Assembly (NCBI GenBank): GCA_009760855.2
Contig: WPIO01000046.1
Location: 1,491,001-1,555,000 of the forward strand
Source: Cristatella mucedo
Taxonomy: Eukaryota; Bryozoa; Phylactolaemata; Cristatellidae
Reading direction: 5' to 3'
Length of the DNA: 64,000 nt
Positions 36,722 to 48,646 of the stretch are shown here, piece after piece. The first letter of the stretch is position 1, and every line of letters starts with the position of its first letter. The position numbers and the translations under genes were made by a program. Under the pieces are notes generated by a model. That model saw nothing but the letters and a program-made list of their open reading frames with translations, made no database searches and was not told the origin of the DNA.

Positions 36722-37538
36722 CATGCCTCACTATTGCCTCACTAATATATTTGAATGTGTATCTTTGTTTCCTTAACTTTTACGTTTGACCTATCTTCAA
36801 AGCTATGCTGACTAAAACGTCTGAAATCGCTTCATTGTTCTTACATGCTGTATGCTGAGTGCGATTTCTATCTGTTCTGCTGTTGCCAGGCCCTTTGTCT
36901 GTCGAAGCATTGTCATTTAGCAGTATTTCCGTTCTTAATTATGTTGTCTGCTGGGAGGTCCTAGACATTTTTTTCTTGGTGTACTAATTAATGGTGATGT
37001 AAGTCGTGACATTAGAGCCCAAACACAGTAACGATCGAGCGATATTCGGACGCCCTTTTGTAGCCAAAGCTCTTACCATTTTGGATTCTGACTTCAAGCT
37101 TATTTTACTATTTTGATTATACTGAGCCATCGTTAAAGTCAGAAAACACTTAATGCCTACAGTTGTACTCTCCTACAAGTGTTCCAAATGTGTGTGTGTT
37201 ATAGCATATACACTTAGGAAGTCGTTGTTGAATTGCTTCTTTGGGATATTACCACCTATGTGACCCTGGCATAGTGTCAAGCTTATAGCTGTGGGCTTTA
37301 ACTTCGTCAGCCTCAGTCGCCATTATCTAGTCGAAGTATGCACTCAGTCACTTAAAAAAATCAAATATGGCTGCTGTTGCAGTGGCTGTAAATTCGCTTG
37401 AATAAGAGAGTTTTCTGCAATTTCAAGGCAAGTTATGCAAAGCATGTGAAAATATTTATTGACAGTCCAAAAACAAACACATGCTGTTGGTATGTATGCT
37501 TGTAGTGTCTTCCTAGCACGATTATTTATTACCTTTTT

Positions 37539-37769
37539 TTATCTAGCTAGGTCTATAGGCCCAAGCTTCTGCCTTGTCTCTTCCGGTGCACCGCATTCCT
37601 TCCACAGAGCTTGAATTTTACTGACAAGGTCGGCCACTGGTGTAGGCCGAACATTCTGCCTTATTCGCCTGTCAATGCTTCTCCACAGTCGTTCTATGGG
37701 CTCCAATGAGGCCACTTGCTGGGCCACTGCTTGAACAGCAAATAAGGAATGGTCAAAAATGCTTTGCAT
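37539..37769 (-). mobile_element. Tc1/mariner transposase C-terminal remnant
   Basis: The minus strand reads SLEPIERLWRSIDRRIRQNV then PTPVADLVSKIQALWKE. This matches the Tc1 end 'DLNPIExLW... RR... L...I...W', including the glutamate of the catalytic triad in PIERLW. The rest of the transposase is not visible. It differs from the relic at 3.9-4.5 kb, so it is a different element. Confidence 0.65.
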
Positions 37770-40111
37770 AACTTTATTATGCCTGGCATCTTAGAAACCC
37801 TCTTATTACCCGAACGAATTTACAGCCACTGCAGCGGCAGCTATATTGTAAAAAGGTTTTTTTCGGCTGAGTGTAACTCCTACTAGAGGTAGTATTTAAG
37901 GAATTGATGGTTGACTTTTCGCATCAAAGAGGTTGCTATGCAATCTGTTTGTGTCAGCGTTAGCCGCTCTATTTCAGTGTGGCCTTGGGCAATGTGCCTT
38001 CCATCAGCAGAATATTACGGGTAACAGCATGTGTAAGCCAATGAATCTGCAGGTGGGAATCTCACCGTTTTGTCAGTAGGCTTGGTCTGAGACCATTACA
38101 CTGCACATTAACGTTAATGTGCTACGATTATTTACGTTCGGGACGCCTGCCTACATGACACTTGAGATGCGAATATTCTCTTTAGTCCCAGCACTGCTAG
38201 TGTGGAGAGCTCTCGTTCTATAAAGCAATGATTCACAGCAAAGCTACCGTCAGTAATAGTGTTGCTACTTTAAAGGTGAGTGTGTAACTGAGTTAAGCCT
38301 AGGCTATTGCTAAGTTAAGATCATCTTACATTATTTCGGCTAGGCTCTGGAGCGGTGTCCTGGTGGCAGACCTGTGTGTTACTTATGCCATCTGACGTAA
38401 TTGCTAGGCAGATCAAACTCACAACTCAGAACATCCCTCTTGAGGCTTGTTGTTTTCGGGAACCGGTGTCGTGTGCTGAAGGAAGAAAGTATAACATTGA
38501 TGGTAAAGCCGAGGGGGCTGTGAATAATTGGTCTCACTTTGCTACGGCCGATGCTATGTACAGAAAGCTCATAGCTGACATGCGTAGTGGCAGCCACGGT
38601 GTCTGAAACTTGCTGGGCGATTAATTTCATGTTCGCTGTACATTAAAGCTGTCACGGGGTCGTGCTTATGGGCGCGACAGTGCGGTGTGGCAGCCAGCAT
38701 AACTGGCAGCAAAGAAGTGCAAGTCTTACCGGTCGGAAAGGCTTGTTGCGATCAAGGACAACGGCAAAGCCACGTGCATTGTGGGTTCCAGACTACACAA
38801 GCTGGCAGGTCAGTAGGACTGACAATGCAGCCACTAAGTGGATATGCATGGGAAGATGATTTTCCAGCCATGTTGGGTCGCCGAGTTCGTGGAAATGAAG
38901 TGGACCTATTCAGGGCACTGCCGGCAGGCATGCCCGTAGCACTTCATGTATCTTTGTTGTGCCAGGAGCCTGTTTTACGTTTACCATTTAGCTTTTGCCC
39001 TCTCGATTTGCCCTTGCCCCCCTCCTCTGCCCTATCGAGCGTGGGGGTACCCAAGGGCCCCTGCCCTCCCCCTTGACTGACCGAAATGTGTGCCGGGAGG
39101 CTTGCGGTCAGACGAGCCTCTCTAACCCTCCTGAGATTGGGTGCCTTAGGAACGGTCTAGGGCAGGCTCCTCCACGACAACGCCCGCTTTCTCGTCTAGC
39201 GGCTAGTTCCGAACTGAACTCGGTTTGCTGTATGCCAACCTCGGGGGCCTGGGCCCGTCTTATCTCGAGTATTCTCCAGTCTGACTATTGTAGGTGACTC
39301 GCAACGCTCGACATTTGTTCTTGATATCGCATGGTCAGCATTGTGTACATATGTTGCCAGTTCCTCTGCAGTGGTTCGTAAGAGCGTGCCAGTATTTTCT
39401 CGTTGCGTTATATGGTAGGTAACCTTGGCTAGTCTACGTTCTTATTCACGTGATGCCTGCACTGTAGTGCCGAGTGTTGCCAGTGTGCTCCTTGTAGCTG
39501 ATTTGCAGCTCCTACCTTCATTCGAGCTTTTTAACCCGCCATTATAAGCTAAATGCACGGACGATGTTTCGAGAGGTCCACTTCTCCTTAGCTACTTTTC
39601 AGCCATCCACCTTGCAGTTCTTCTTTGCAGGATGCAGAGAGTGCTTTCTTTTTTGGGTGTCAACACGTAAATGACGTCATCAGTAGCTCTGTTGGGCGCC
39701 TGCCTCACAGTCTGCACCATGTGGGACCACGTGCACCCTGTTTAGTACTGCCACCTGATGTTACAATGAAGTTATCAGAATATACATTTTGAATTTCGAT
39801 GAACATGGATGCAGCAGCATTAAATCCAAACGCACGGGGTTTTGAAATTTCTGAAAAACCCCTGCAAACTTTTTCCGGTTTACTGTGCACATTATGTCCC
39901 ACGTCCGGCCGTGCTTTTTTTTTTAATGTCGCGTCACAAATGTTGTTTCCACTACCATTTGTGACCGTGCTATGTTAGTAGTCTTGTCGGCTTGCTTATC
40001 GTCTCACTCTGCCGTTCACCCTTATTTCGTGCCTGCTGCATGCACGTATGCAATACTCTGCGCTCACCCTCACTTTGCTGTGTAGTATTCGTTCGTCCGT
40101 CCGTCATCTGA

Positions 40112-40567
<456 letters not shown>

Positions 40568-40750
40568 CGCTCGGCGCGACTCGCCGCCGTCGGGCTCGTG
40601 ACTCGCCGACTCGTTTTTGAACATCTCTCATCATCCGCCTACACCAGCCCGAGAACCTGATGCGTGGTCCTGGCCCGCTGCCTCGTGGACTTTGCATGGA
40701 GGCAGCAGCAGGCCAGGGCCGCTCGGCGCCGACGTCGGCGCCGAGCGCCA

Positions 40751-40758
40751 TCTCTCTC

Positions 40759-40848
<90 letters not shown>
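40751..40848. repeat. (CT)n microsatellite
   Basis: About 49 CT units, about 180 bp past the LIX1L stop and probably inside the 3' UTR. Confidence 0.98.
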
Positions 40849-41519
40849 GGGTAGACTGCTTTTGTATATGAGGCCTGCATTAGTTCTGAACTCATTGGAA
40901 ATATAGACCTCCGGTGGGCTCTACAGATCGGCTTTGTGAACCGAGTCTCGTTTTGAGCTTCATTATGGCCAGCCTCAGGACGGCTCCTGGTGCCGGCAGC
41001 GGAGGGGAATTTTGAGTCGCCGGCTAAACGCACAGTCATCGTCGTCGTACGTCATAGGCGTAGCGGTGCGAAGTGTGAAACCACGAGCTCTAGCGGCGTG
41101 ACCAAATGGGGGAAAAAAGACCACGGTTGCTCATCGCAGAATTTTGTGCTGATCTGATTCGCGAGACTAGTTGTTCTTGTTAGGTGAAACCTTGACTTTG
41201 TCTGACTCTAAGGGCTTGAATTGGTAGACAGGACGGCTTTTTGCAAGCTCGTCATGCAAGTAGGAAGGACCCACGGGGGCTGCAGCAGCAGCTCAACGTC
41301 CCACCCCCTTTGGTGTGTGCCTCTCCTCCTGTTTATAGGCCTGTGCAGTTCATGCGTTTGCATAAGCCCCTCCCCCTCCAGGAGTAAATAGGTAAATAGT
41401 CGAAGCATCTGAACGCTTAATCGTTTTAGCATTTGCAGAAAGCCGGTTGTGCTTTGTACTAAGAGCCTGGCTTACCTCGTGAAGGCAGGCAGGTTCACTG
41501 AACCTCTACTGGCCTGCCT

Positions 41520-41830
41520 GCATTTATCCACACTGAGCATGTTCCGGCCAGCCTGAAGCTTCATGACAATGACACCAGCAGCCTAAAAGTTATGGCAAGC
41601 CTAGTATCGCCCGAAAGTTGGAGGGCCTCGCCCTCAAGATTAGTTTATCTGGCACTGCTCCCGTGACGTATTTCGTAATCTGGAATGCTGTTCCAAAACT
41701 ACATGTCATTGTCACCTACTTTCGGCAGAAGAACAAGCCAAAATTAAGGCATTCTTAGACAAGAGCTCGACAGTCAAACTAGTCTCCGCCTTTTTTGTAT
41801 ACTAGAATACTGCAATTTCCTTTATTTGGG
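41520..41830 (+). mobile_element. LINE family A fragment, decayed
   Basis: Plus-strand GACAATGACACCAGCAGCCT, AAAGTTATGGCAAGCCTAGT and TTGGAGGGCCTCGCCCTCAA correspond to the NDDKTNLLVMGKPS...LEGLTLK block. Confidence 0.6.
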
Positions 41831-41949
41831 ACGCCTGGCTCGTGCCCTTAGTCGTCTGCAGCTGGTACAGAGCTCAGTAGGTCGGCTGCCCCCCCCCCTG
41901 TCAGCGGTGTAGCAGCCAAATCGTACCAACTTCTGTCTGAGCCACTCTG

Positions 41950-42275
41950 GTTTATAATAACAATAATAATACACTTGATAAAGCCCTCTCAGAGAACTCG
42001 ATCTCTTTCTAAGCGCTTTACATGTGCTGAAAAGGAAACACGATCGTGTGGTGAGTGGTATCATGCTTGATAAATAACCTGAATAACTTGGTTAGGGGTG
42101 ACATACACAGGGTCAGCATGCAAGTGTGGTTAGTGGCAGCATGCAACAGTGTCAGCACGAATAAGCACACAAAGGACGAATCACGGGGACCCACTAAATG
42201 CTGTCATAAATAGGTGCGTTTTTAATTTCTTTGTAAATGTGGTCAAATCAGTGGATGTCGTTACGGAAGTCGGGA
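41950..42275 (-). mobile_element. LINE family A 3' end
   Basis: ATAACAATAATAATACACTT, the hairpin on the minus strand (CTCTCAGAGAACTCGATCTC) and the UTR with GGTCAGCATGCAAGTGTGGT and CAGTGTCAGCACGAATAAGC, up to the end of the RT frame. Confidence 0.85.
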
Positions 42276-42329
42276 GTGAGGTTTGGCTTAGGATTCGGTG
42301 CTTGCCATCAGCAAGCAGAATCGTGGGCA

Positions 42330-42400
42330 TATGTGGCATTTGTAAAGCGCCTGGATAGCGATTTAAGTTCTTTTAGGGCGACGTACAAATTAAATATTTC
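42330..42400 (+). repeat. LINE/SINE 3' tail
   Basis: GTAAAGCGCCTGGATAGCGA, TTTAAGTTCTTTTAGGGCGA, then an AT-rich end. Confidence 0.65.
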
Positions 42401-42654
42401 GTATAGTTTCACTGGCTGCCTATCGAGTGTCGAATAGACTATCCACAATCTCTGGTCGTGCAGGTCGCTAGTTCTTGCTTAAGCCAGCAGTCCATCTTTA
42501 TCACTTCTTTGCTCATCCTTCGAGCTCTCGAACCACGTGCTCGAATCGGCGTCCAGTCCAGTGGCTTCCGGCTGCCGTTTCTCGCTCACTAGTGAAACCT
42601 GTTGGCGATCGGGCTTTCAGGTCGTACGTACGAATAGACAGGAACTCACCCCTG

Positions 42655-42815
42655 GATCTTAGCGTGGGGGTGAGGTGCTTGGGCTGTGCAATCCAGGTCG
42701 CGGGTTCGAGCCTGCAGCGCAGACCAATTTTTGTTTGCCCACCGAAAGCGAGAGTGATAGCTGCTACGGCTCTTCTGCCGAATGCTAAATTAGGCTGTTG
42801 AATTGGCTAACATTT
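42655..42815 (+). mobile_element. SINE-2 copy, well preserved head
   Basis: Plus strand: A-box-like TAGCGTGGGGGTGAGG, B box GGTTCGAGCC at 42,703-42,712, then GCTACGGCTCTTCTGCCGAA and AGGCTGTTGAATTGGC. The clearest tRNA-like head in the window. Confidence 0.8.
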
Positions 42816-42919
42816 ATTTGTACTTATACTTTTTGACTCACCTCCGACTTCTGCCACCGCCTGCATTGACTTTTGTCCTTTTAGTCGCAATCAAAGACCC
42901 GTTGTGAACAATTCTTTTT

Positions 42920-43670
42920 AAGTTCACGGCACTTTACTACGGTGACGGTCCATGCATTCGTGACATCCCGTCTCGACTTCTGCAACTCACTGCTCGCTGG
43001 CCTACCGGCATGTGCGATCCGGCGATTGCAGCTGGTGCGAAACTCCACAGCCAGGCTTGTCTGTCGTGAGCGTAGCAGTTGCCACATTACTCCACTTCTC
43101 GCCGACCTGCACTGGCTCCCAGTCAAGCAACGGATTGACTTCAAGGTTTTGTCGCTCACTTTAAGGTCACTTCATTCTTTGGCTCCAGCCTATCTCTCAG
43201 ATCTACTCCCCCACGAGGCCAAGCAACGTACCACCCGCTTTTCGGAATCCAACAGTTTACCAATACCTCATACAAACCTCAAATCCTTTGGAGACCGTGC
43301 ATTTAGTTCGTATGCTCCCAAAGCCTGGAACTCCCTCCCGACCTGCGTCAGAACATCCCCTGGCCTGACCACATTTAAAAAGAATTTAAAAACACACCTA
43401 TTTAGGACAGCATTTAGTGGGTCCGTGTGATTGGTCCTTGATGTGCTTATGCGTGCTGACACTGTGCATGCTGCCACTAACCACATCTGCATGCTGACCC
43501 TGTGCATGTCACCCCTAGCCATGTTATTCATTTTGTTTGTTTATGAAGCATGATTCTACTCACCATTCAGTTGCATTTCCCTTTGCAGCAAATGTACAGC
43601 GCGTAGAGAGAGATTAAGTTCTCTGAGGGCGCTTTATCAAGTGCATTGTTATTATTATTATTATTATTTA
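42920..43670 (+). mobile_element. LINE family A, 3' portion with intact frame
   Basis: The plus-strand frame 42,942-43,430 reads SRLDFCNSLLAGLPACAIRR, LADLHWLPVKQRIDFKVLSL and APKAWNSLPTCVRTSPGL, to a natural stop. The 3' UTR, hairpin and (ATT)n end at about 43,669 follow. Few changes, so it is among the youngest copies here; it is 5'-truncated. Confidence 0.9.
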
Positions 43671-43849
43671 CTAGCCTCTGAAGAGTATACAAGCGCTCAT
43701 AGCTCAAGGACTCAGTGTAAATGCAACGTCAGGGTAGGACGAGCGGGCTAGCTAACTAGCGCACTAATTAAACCGAGCTTATTAACGGGGTGGATGGTGA
43801 TGAGAAACTAAACTAAATTTACTAAGAAATTATTTAATCAAGTCTAGAA

Positions 43850-44130
43850 AAAAACGCACATATTTATCACAGCATTTACTGGGTCCCTGCGATTCGTCCG
43901 TTATGTGCTTATGCATGCTGACACTGCATGCTCCCACTAACCACACTTGCATGCTGACCCTGTGCATGTCACACCTAACTATGTTATTCTAGTTGTTTAT
44001 CGAACATGCTACCACTAACCATTCGATCGTGTTTCCCTTGCAACAAATGTAAAGCGCCTAAAAAGAGATTGCATTATCTGAGGGCACTTAATCAAGTATG
44101 TTGTTGTTATTATTATTATTAAGAGAGGGC
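43850..44130 (+). mobile_element. LINE family A 3' UTR and tail
   Basis: Begins in the last RT codons (AAAAACGCACATATTTATCA). It has the duplicated UTR words, AAAGCGCCTAAAAAGAGATT and an (ATT)n tail, followed directly by GA-rich sequence. Confidence 0.82.
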
Positions 44131-44539
44131 GAGAGAGACAGAGAGAGGCTCGCAGCCTTGGCCTTCAGCCTGCCCTCGTTCGTCGTCGGCCTTTAGATGA
44201 GGGCATAACTGTCATTGTGAGGTCGCGCGACTACATTGTCTAGACAGGGCCATTCATTATAAATAGGTCGAAAGAGGCCTTCGCCCTCGATGCGTGTGCT
44301 CCGCTCAGCTTTGCCTGCCCCCTGGTTGTTTTTCCTGCTTTTCTGAGCAGCTCACTAACTAATCAGAGGTCCTACAAGCCAGCGGCACTGCGTGTCTACT
44401 TGTATGTGCCTTTTACATCGACTGTCTAAGCACGATACCTTTCGATACAGGCGGGCAAGAGGGGGATAATTGCGACCTACTGTAGTGCTGCTGTGGGAAG
44501 TTTCGGTACGCGATGCGGCTAGCTAGCTCGAATGAAAGG

Positions 44540-44655
44540 AATATATACATAATTCTTTTGCATAGCACCCTAAGAGAACTCGATCTTTATCCAGGCTCTT
44601 TACATTTGCCGCAGAGCTCGAGCCCGCGGCCGCTAGGTAGTTAAAGTTGCTAGCC
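44540..44655 (-). mobile_element. SINE-1 copy
   Basis: Plus-strand GCATAGCACCCTAAGAGAAC, CAGGCTCTTTACATTTGCCG and GAGCTCGAGCCCGCGGCC: LINE-A-type tail plus tRNA-like head on the minus strand. Confidence 0.65.
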
Positions 44656-45025
44656 GGGCGAAAGCCATCCAGCTCTTTACACTTAAGGCAAGATATAAGC
44701 AGCGACGGCTAGCATTCGCTACTCGTAACCGAGCACAGCTACCCACTTGCGGCTAGCGGCTGATTCTCACACTTAGGGCATATTCTTCGATTTCGTCTCC
44801 GGTCACTTGGAGACTATTCTGTTCTCGGGTCAACGGTAAGCAGTGCTAGCGTTATGCTAAAGCAAGCACATTCACGCCATCCAACCCTAGGCTGACCTGT
44901 AGAGTCTACCTAGCGGAAGTGGTACGTGACCTCGTTCTGGGGCTACGCTCGCTCACGCAGATGCTTTATCTTACCCCCAGGCAGCCGACAGTCAGTTGGT
45001 GGTATGCCCTAGGGAACACGATACG

Positions 45026-45027
<2 letters not shown>

Positions 45028-45095
<68 letters not shown>

Positions 45096-45100
45096 ACGCT

Positions 45101-45148
<48 letters not shown>

Positions 45149-45154
45149 TGTATG

Positions 45155-45204
<50 letters not shown>

Positions 45205-45246
45205 TGTATGTATGTATGTATGTATGTATGTATGTATGTATGTATG

Positions 45247-45308
<62 letters not shown>
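45028..45308. repeat. Compound (CA)n/(TA)n/(TATG)n microsatellite
   Basis: (CA)n to about 45,098, then alternating blocks of TA and TATG (TGTA) repeats to 45,308. Confidence 0.98.
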
Positions 45309-45311
<3 letters not shown>

Positions 45312-45454
45312 TATATATGGAGTTTGAACGAAACTCGCCCGTTGTGCTGTCGAAATTAATAGATTTCTAGAACTTTAGCCTCCATTGTCAGACAGAGATC
45401 ATGGGGTCAATGCCCGTGGACGGTGAGGTATATTATTTCATACTGGTACTGAAA

Positions 45455-45702
45455 TGACATCAAGTCTTGTGATTCGTCCTCGATGTGCTTATGTGTGCTG
45501 ACACTGTTCATGCTGCCACTAACCACATTTGCATGCTGACCCAGTGCATGTAACCCCTAACCATGTTATTCATTTTGTTTGTTTTTCAAGCATGATTTTA
45601 CTTACTATTCTATTGCGTATCACTTTGCAGCAAATGTAAAGCGCCTAGAAAGAGATTAAGTTCTCTGAGGGCGCTTTATCAAGTGCAATATTATTATTAA
45701 GT
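45455..45702 (+). mobile_element. LINE family A 3' UTR and tail
   Basis: Duplicated UTR words (GTGCTGACACTGTTCATGCT, GCATGCTGACCCAGTGCATG), then a hairpin matching the window consensus (AAAGCGCCTAGAAAGAGATT, AAGTTCTCTGAGGGCGCTTT) and an ATT tail. Confidence 0.88.
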
Positions 45703-45704
45703 CA

Positions 45705-45785
45705 AGGTCGTCTGATCTAACAGTATTATTTATGTATCGGCAGAAGCGCCGTTGCTGTTATCAGCCCGCTTGCAGCGGGCAATAA
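45705..45785 (-). mobile_element. SINE-2 fragment
   Basis: TCTGATCTAACAGTATTATT, TATCGGCAGAAGCGCCGTTG and CCCGCTTGCAGCGGGC: the body and end of SINE-2. It is truncated where a SINE-1 tail begins. Confidence 0.65.
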
Positions 45786-45965
45786 TAACAGTAATAATAA
45801 TAGATTTAGTATAGCACCCCCAGAGAACTCAATCTCTTTCTAGGTACTTTACATTTGCTGTAAAGGAAGATAGTCAATAGAGGATCGTCTGCTGCACGAC
45901 TCGAACCCACGACCTCAGGCCGCGAAGTTCCAGCGCATTACCCCTGGGCTGAGGAGCAGGCCCAG
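45786..45965 (-). mobile_element. SINE-1 copy
   Basis: AATAACAGTAATAATAATAG, the minus-strand hairpin (AGCACCCCCAGAGAACTCAA), then a tRNA-like head with the complement of GACTCGAACCCACGACC (about 45,899) and ACCCCTGGGCTGAGG. It has the same tail as LINE A. Confidence 0.8.
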
Positions 45966-46094
45966 CTCCGGTGCGACATAATTTCGTCATGTTGTAATGA
46001 CACCTTACAGAATCGACCGTCGGGCTTGCCCGACTAGGCTGAGACATCCTTCGGCGGCAGGCAGCGCGAGCGCCGGGTCGGCCCCGGGTGGAAT

Positions 46095-46262
46095 CCTTTG
46101 TCTGTCGCTACGAGCTGCTTAGGCCCAGTGGTCAACGTGCTCGCCCTGGGGACCGAGGTCTGGCCGAAGTCGTGGGCTCCTCGAGCCCCGCGGCGCAACG
46201 CGAAGCGCTTCAGAAGAGACCAAGTTCTCTTAGGGCGCAAAATACGAGTGAATTTTATTCCT
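46095..46262 (+). mobile_element. SINE-1 copy, GC-rich, within the island
   Basis: Plus strand: head TTAGGCCCAGTGGTCAACGT (A-box-like), B-box-like GGCTCCTCGAGCCCCG (about 46,166), then AGCGCTTCAGAAGAGACCAA, GTTCTCTTAGGGCGC and an AT-rich end. It keeps the SINE-1 layout but is more GC-rich than the other copies. Confidence 0.6.
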
Positions 46263-47953
46263 TTATCATTTACGCGAAAGGGCGGCGGCGTCCGACTCAT
46301 TGCGCGACCTCCGCGGGTTATTTAGAGCCAGCTTCTGCCGCTTACGGAGGAAAGGCCGCGGCGTCGCGGGCGCGGCTTCTTCACATTCTCGGCTCGTCGG
46401 CTATAGTGGATGATGCGCAGCAGCAGCAGCGGTTGCTGCTAGTGCATAACCACCGCCACCGCCGTCGCCACCGCCGCCGCCGCCGCCGCCACCGTGCACG
46501 ATCGGGTCGGCTCGTCTGGAAACCAACCAGCTCAATCCGGCAAGATTTACGGTCTGCCCTCTTCCCCCCGCCCGCTTGCCTGTACGTTTTCTGCCAATTC
46601 CACCGCCGTTGTCGCAGGGTGGTGGTACAAGACCTGCTGCTCGCGAGGCTCTTTTTTTGGTGGGCGGGCGGCTGAAAGAGTGAGAGGCTCTAGCGCGGCG
46701 GCGGCGGCGCGAGGGCGAATTTAGCGAGGGGGCGGGGGCGTGTGTGCGGCGGTCGTCGTCTGGGGCAGCACGTACGCGCGTCAGACAAAGCTGGGGCACC
46801 TGCCGCTCGGGCCGTCCAGTTGCTGGGACACGGACGCAAGCCGGCCGGCGCTTTATGGCTGTGAAAGACCATCCAAGGGGCAGCTCGTATGTTTACATTG
46901 CGCGACACGTGACAATAATGCCTTTGAATAGTGCCAGAAAAATCGATGACACGAAATGATTCGTTTATGTAATTAGTAGTCTTAGTGAATGCATCCGCGC
47001 AAAAACCACTTTCCAGTTGGCATCCTTTCTGGCCTTACTTTACTTGTTGGAAGTAGTACTGCAATCTTGACGCATGTCTTATTACACGCGGTTTAAATAT
47101 CCACCCGGTACGTGCAGCATTCGCGGCTCGCTATGTGCGCCTGGCTAGCGTCCGGCGGCGGCGGCACTACGCGGCGCCGCCGTCCGGCGTCCGGCGTCCG
47201 GCCGGCGTCCGGCCGGCAAACTCCGCGGACGGCGGCGGCGGCTGACGACGCCGCCGTCCGCGTCGCTCCTCGCTGTGGCTCGGGCCCTCTGTCGCCCGCC
47301 GCACCGGCTCTCGCGCTCCAACTAGCACCGGTGCGGCTATCGCCGGTGCGGCTATCGCGCGACAGCCGCCGCCGTCGCCGAGCGGGCGGCAGCGGCGCCA
47401 GCACAAATGTGCGACTTTTACGCGGGCGGCAGGTGCTCGTCCTCGTAGCATCAAAGAGACGCTGACCGTTCCGCTACGCTCATTGCGCCGAATATTTCAG
47501 TTTTATGCCTCTCCACTATCAGCGCCGCAGCGTCCTTTGTGCAATTGTTTACTGAGGCGGCCTCATTTATAATCAAATAAAGACCGGCACGCGAGCACCT
47601 GCCGCCTTTAATGGTGGTCGCGTGCCGGGCATCCGCCGGCTCTTGCTCTCATTGTTGCTCGACCGAGCGGCGGGTGAGGTTCTGTCCAGAGAGACCCGGG
47701 CGGCTCAGCCAGGGCTACCCAGCTGCTGCTGCGAGATGTGGATAGTTGCCGACGAGGTGGATGCAGGTACGCTGCCGAGAGACGCGAGCGGACGATCGGC
47801 CGATCGGCCGTCGCCGCTGGGCCCGCCGCGGCCTTTCTCCGACCGCCCCCCCCCCCGCGGCCGCCGACCGATGGTTCGCGGCGTCGGACTCGAGGAGCGC
47901 CCGCCGGTCGGCGCCCGCTCGCTCGTTCGCCACCCCGGGAGACGCTCGCCGCC

Positions 47954-47954
<1 letters not shown>

Positions 47955-48032
<78 letters not shown>

Positions 48033-48089
48033 GAGAGAAAGAGAGAAAGAGAGACAGAGACAGAGACAGAGACAGAGAGACAGAGAGAC

Positions 48090-48120
<31 letters not shown>

Positions 48121-48140
48121 CAGAGACAGAGAGACAGAGA
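47955..48140. repeat. (GA)n with GAAA and GACA variants
   Basis: Pure GA for about 65 bp, then AGAAAGAG and AGACAGAG variants. It lies about 500 bp upstream of the ONECUT start codon. Confidence 0.97.
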
Positions 48141-48319
48141 GGGGCGGCAGGGAGTCCGCATGCGTGCGCACGCGAGGCGGCCGCTCGCGCGGCGCTCGCG
48201 AGGCGGGAGGCCGGCTCGCGATCATCAGGTCGTCGACGTGCGGGGCTCGAGCGGCCGAGGTGCCGCGAGGCCGCTGCCATCTGCAGTCGCCAGGTATAGT
48301 TAACCGTCTCTACTGCGCT

Positions 48320-48390
48320 GCCATTAGTTGCAATGAAAGTCGGATTAATTGCAGCCCAGTAGATTAATAATGAGACCGTAATAAGGTTCG
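48320..48390. promoter_or_regulatory. Cluster of homeodomain-type TAAT cores upstream of ONECUT
   Basis: Within 70 bp of AT-rich sequence inside a GC-rich island: CATTAG, GGATTAATTGC, AGATTAATAATG and GTAATAAGG. It sits 260-330 bp before the start codon, so it may be promoter or 5' UTR. Confidence 0.35.
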
Positions 48391-48646
48391 CCGGGAGATG
48401 ATGACGCAATGCGCGAGACGAGTGCGCGCGTTTGCAGCTGTCTAAACAATATGGGATATACCGTGCAGAGCTTATTGCGGCGGACAAAGACGCGCCGCCT
48501 TGTGCGGCTCCCACGATACTTTTGAAAACCGCCGCCGCCACCGCGCTTTCTCGGCCGCAGACGCACGAGCGCTCGTCGGCGGTGAACGGCTCCGCCGCCG
48601 CCGCGGCCGTCTTTTTGACGCGAGCGCTGCTTCTCCACGCTGCCGC

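Noticed and set aside
38355-38606. 83-codon frame as an extra exon or gene
   Set aside because: No domain and no convincing splice sites. It lies in LIX1L intron 3, and the LIX1L protein is complete without it.
42655-42730. A true tRNA gene
   Set aside because: The B box is good but the cloverleaf is incomplete and the SINE-2 body and tail follow, so it is a SINE head. The same holds at 5.35, 16.3, 21.3, 24.2, 28.3, 30.2, 45.9 and 46.1 kb.
48500-48646. Upstream extension of the ONECUT frame by 49 codons
   Set aside because: There is no ATG in the extension, and family similarity begins at the ATG at 48,647.
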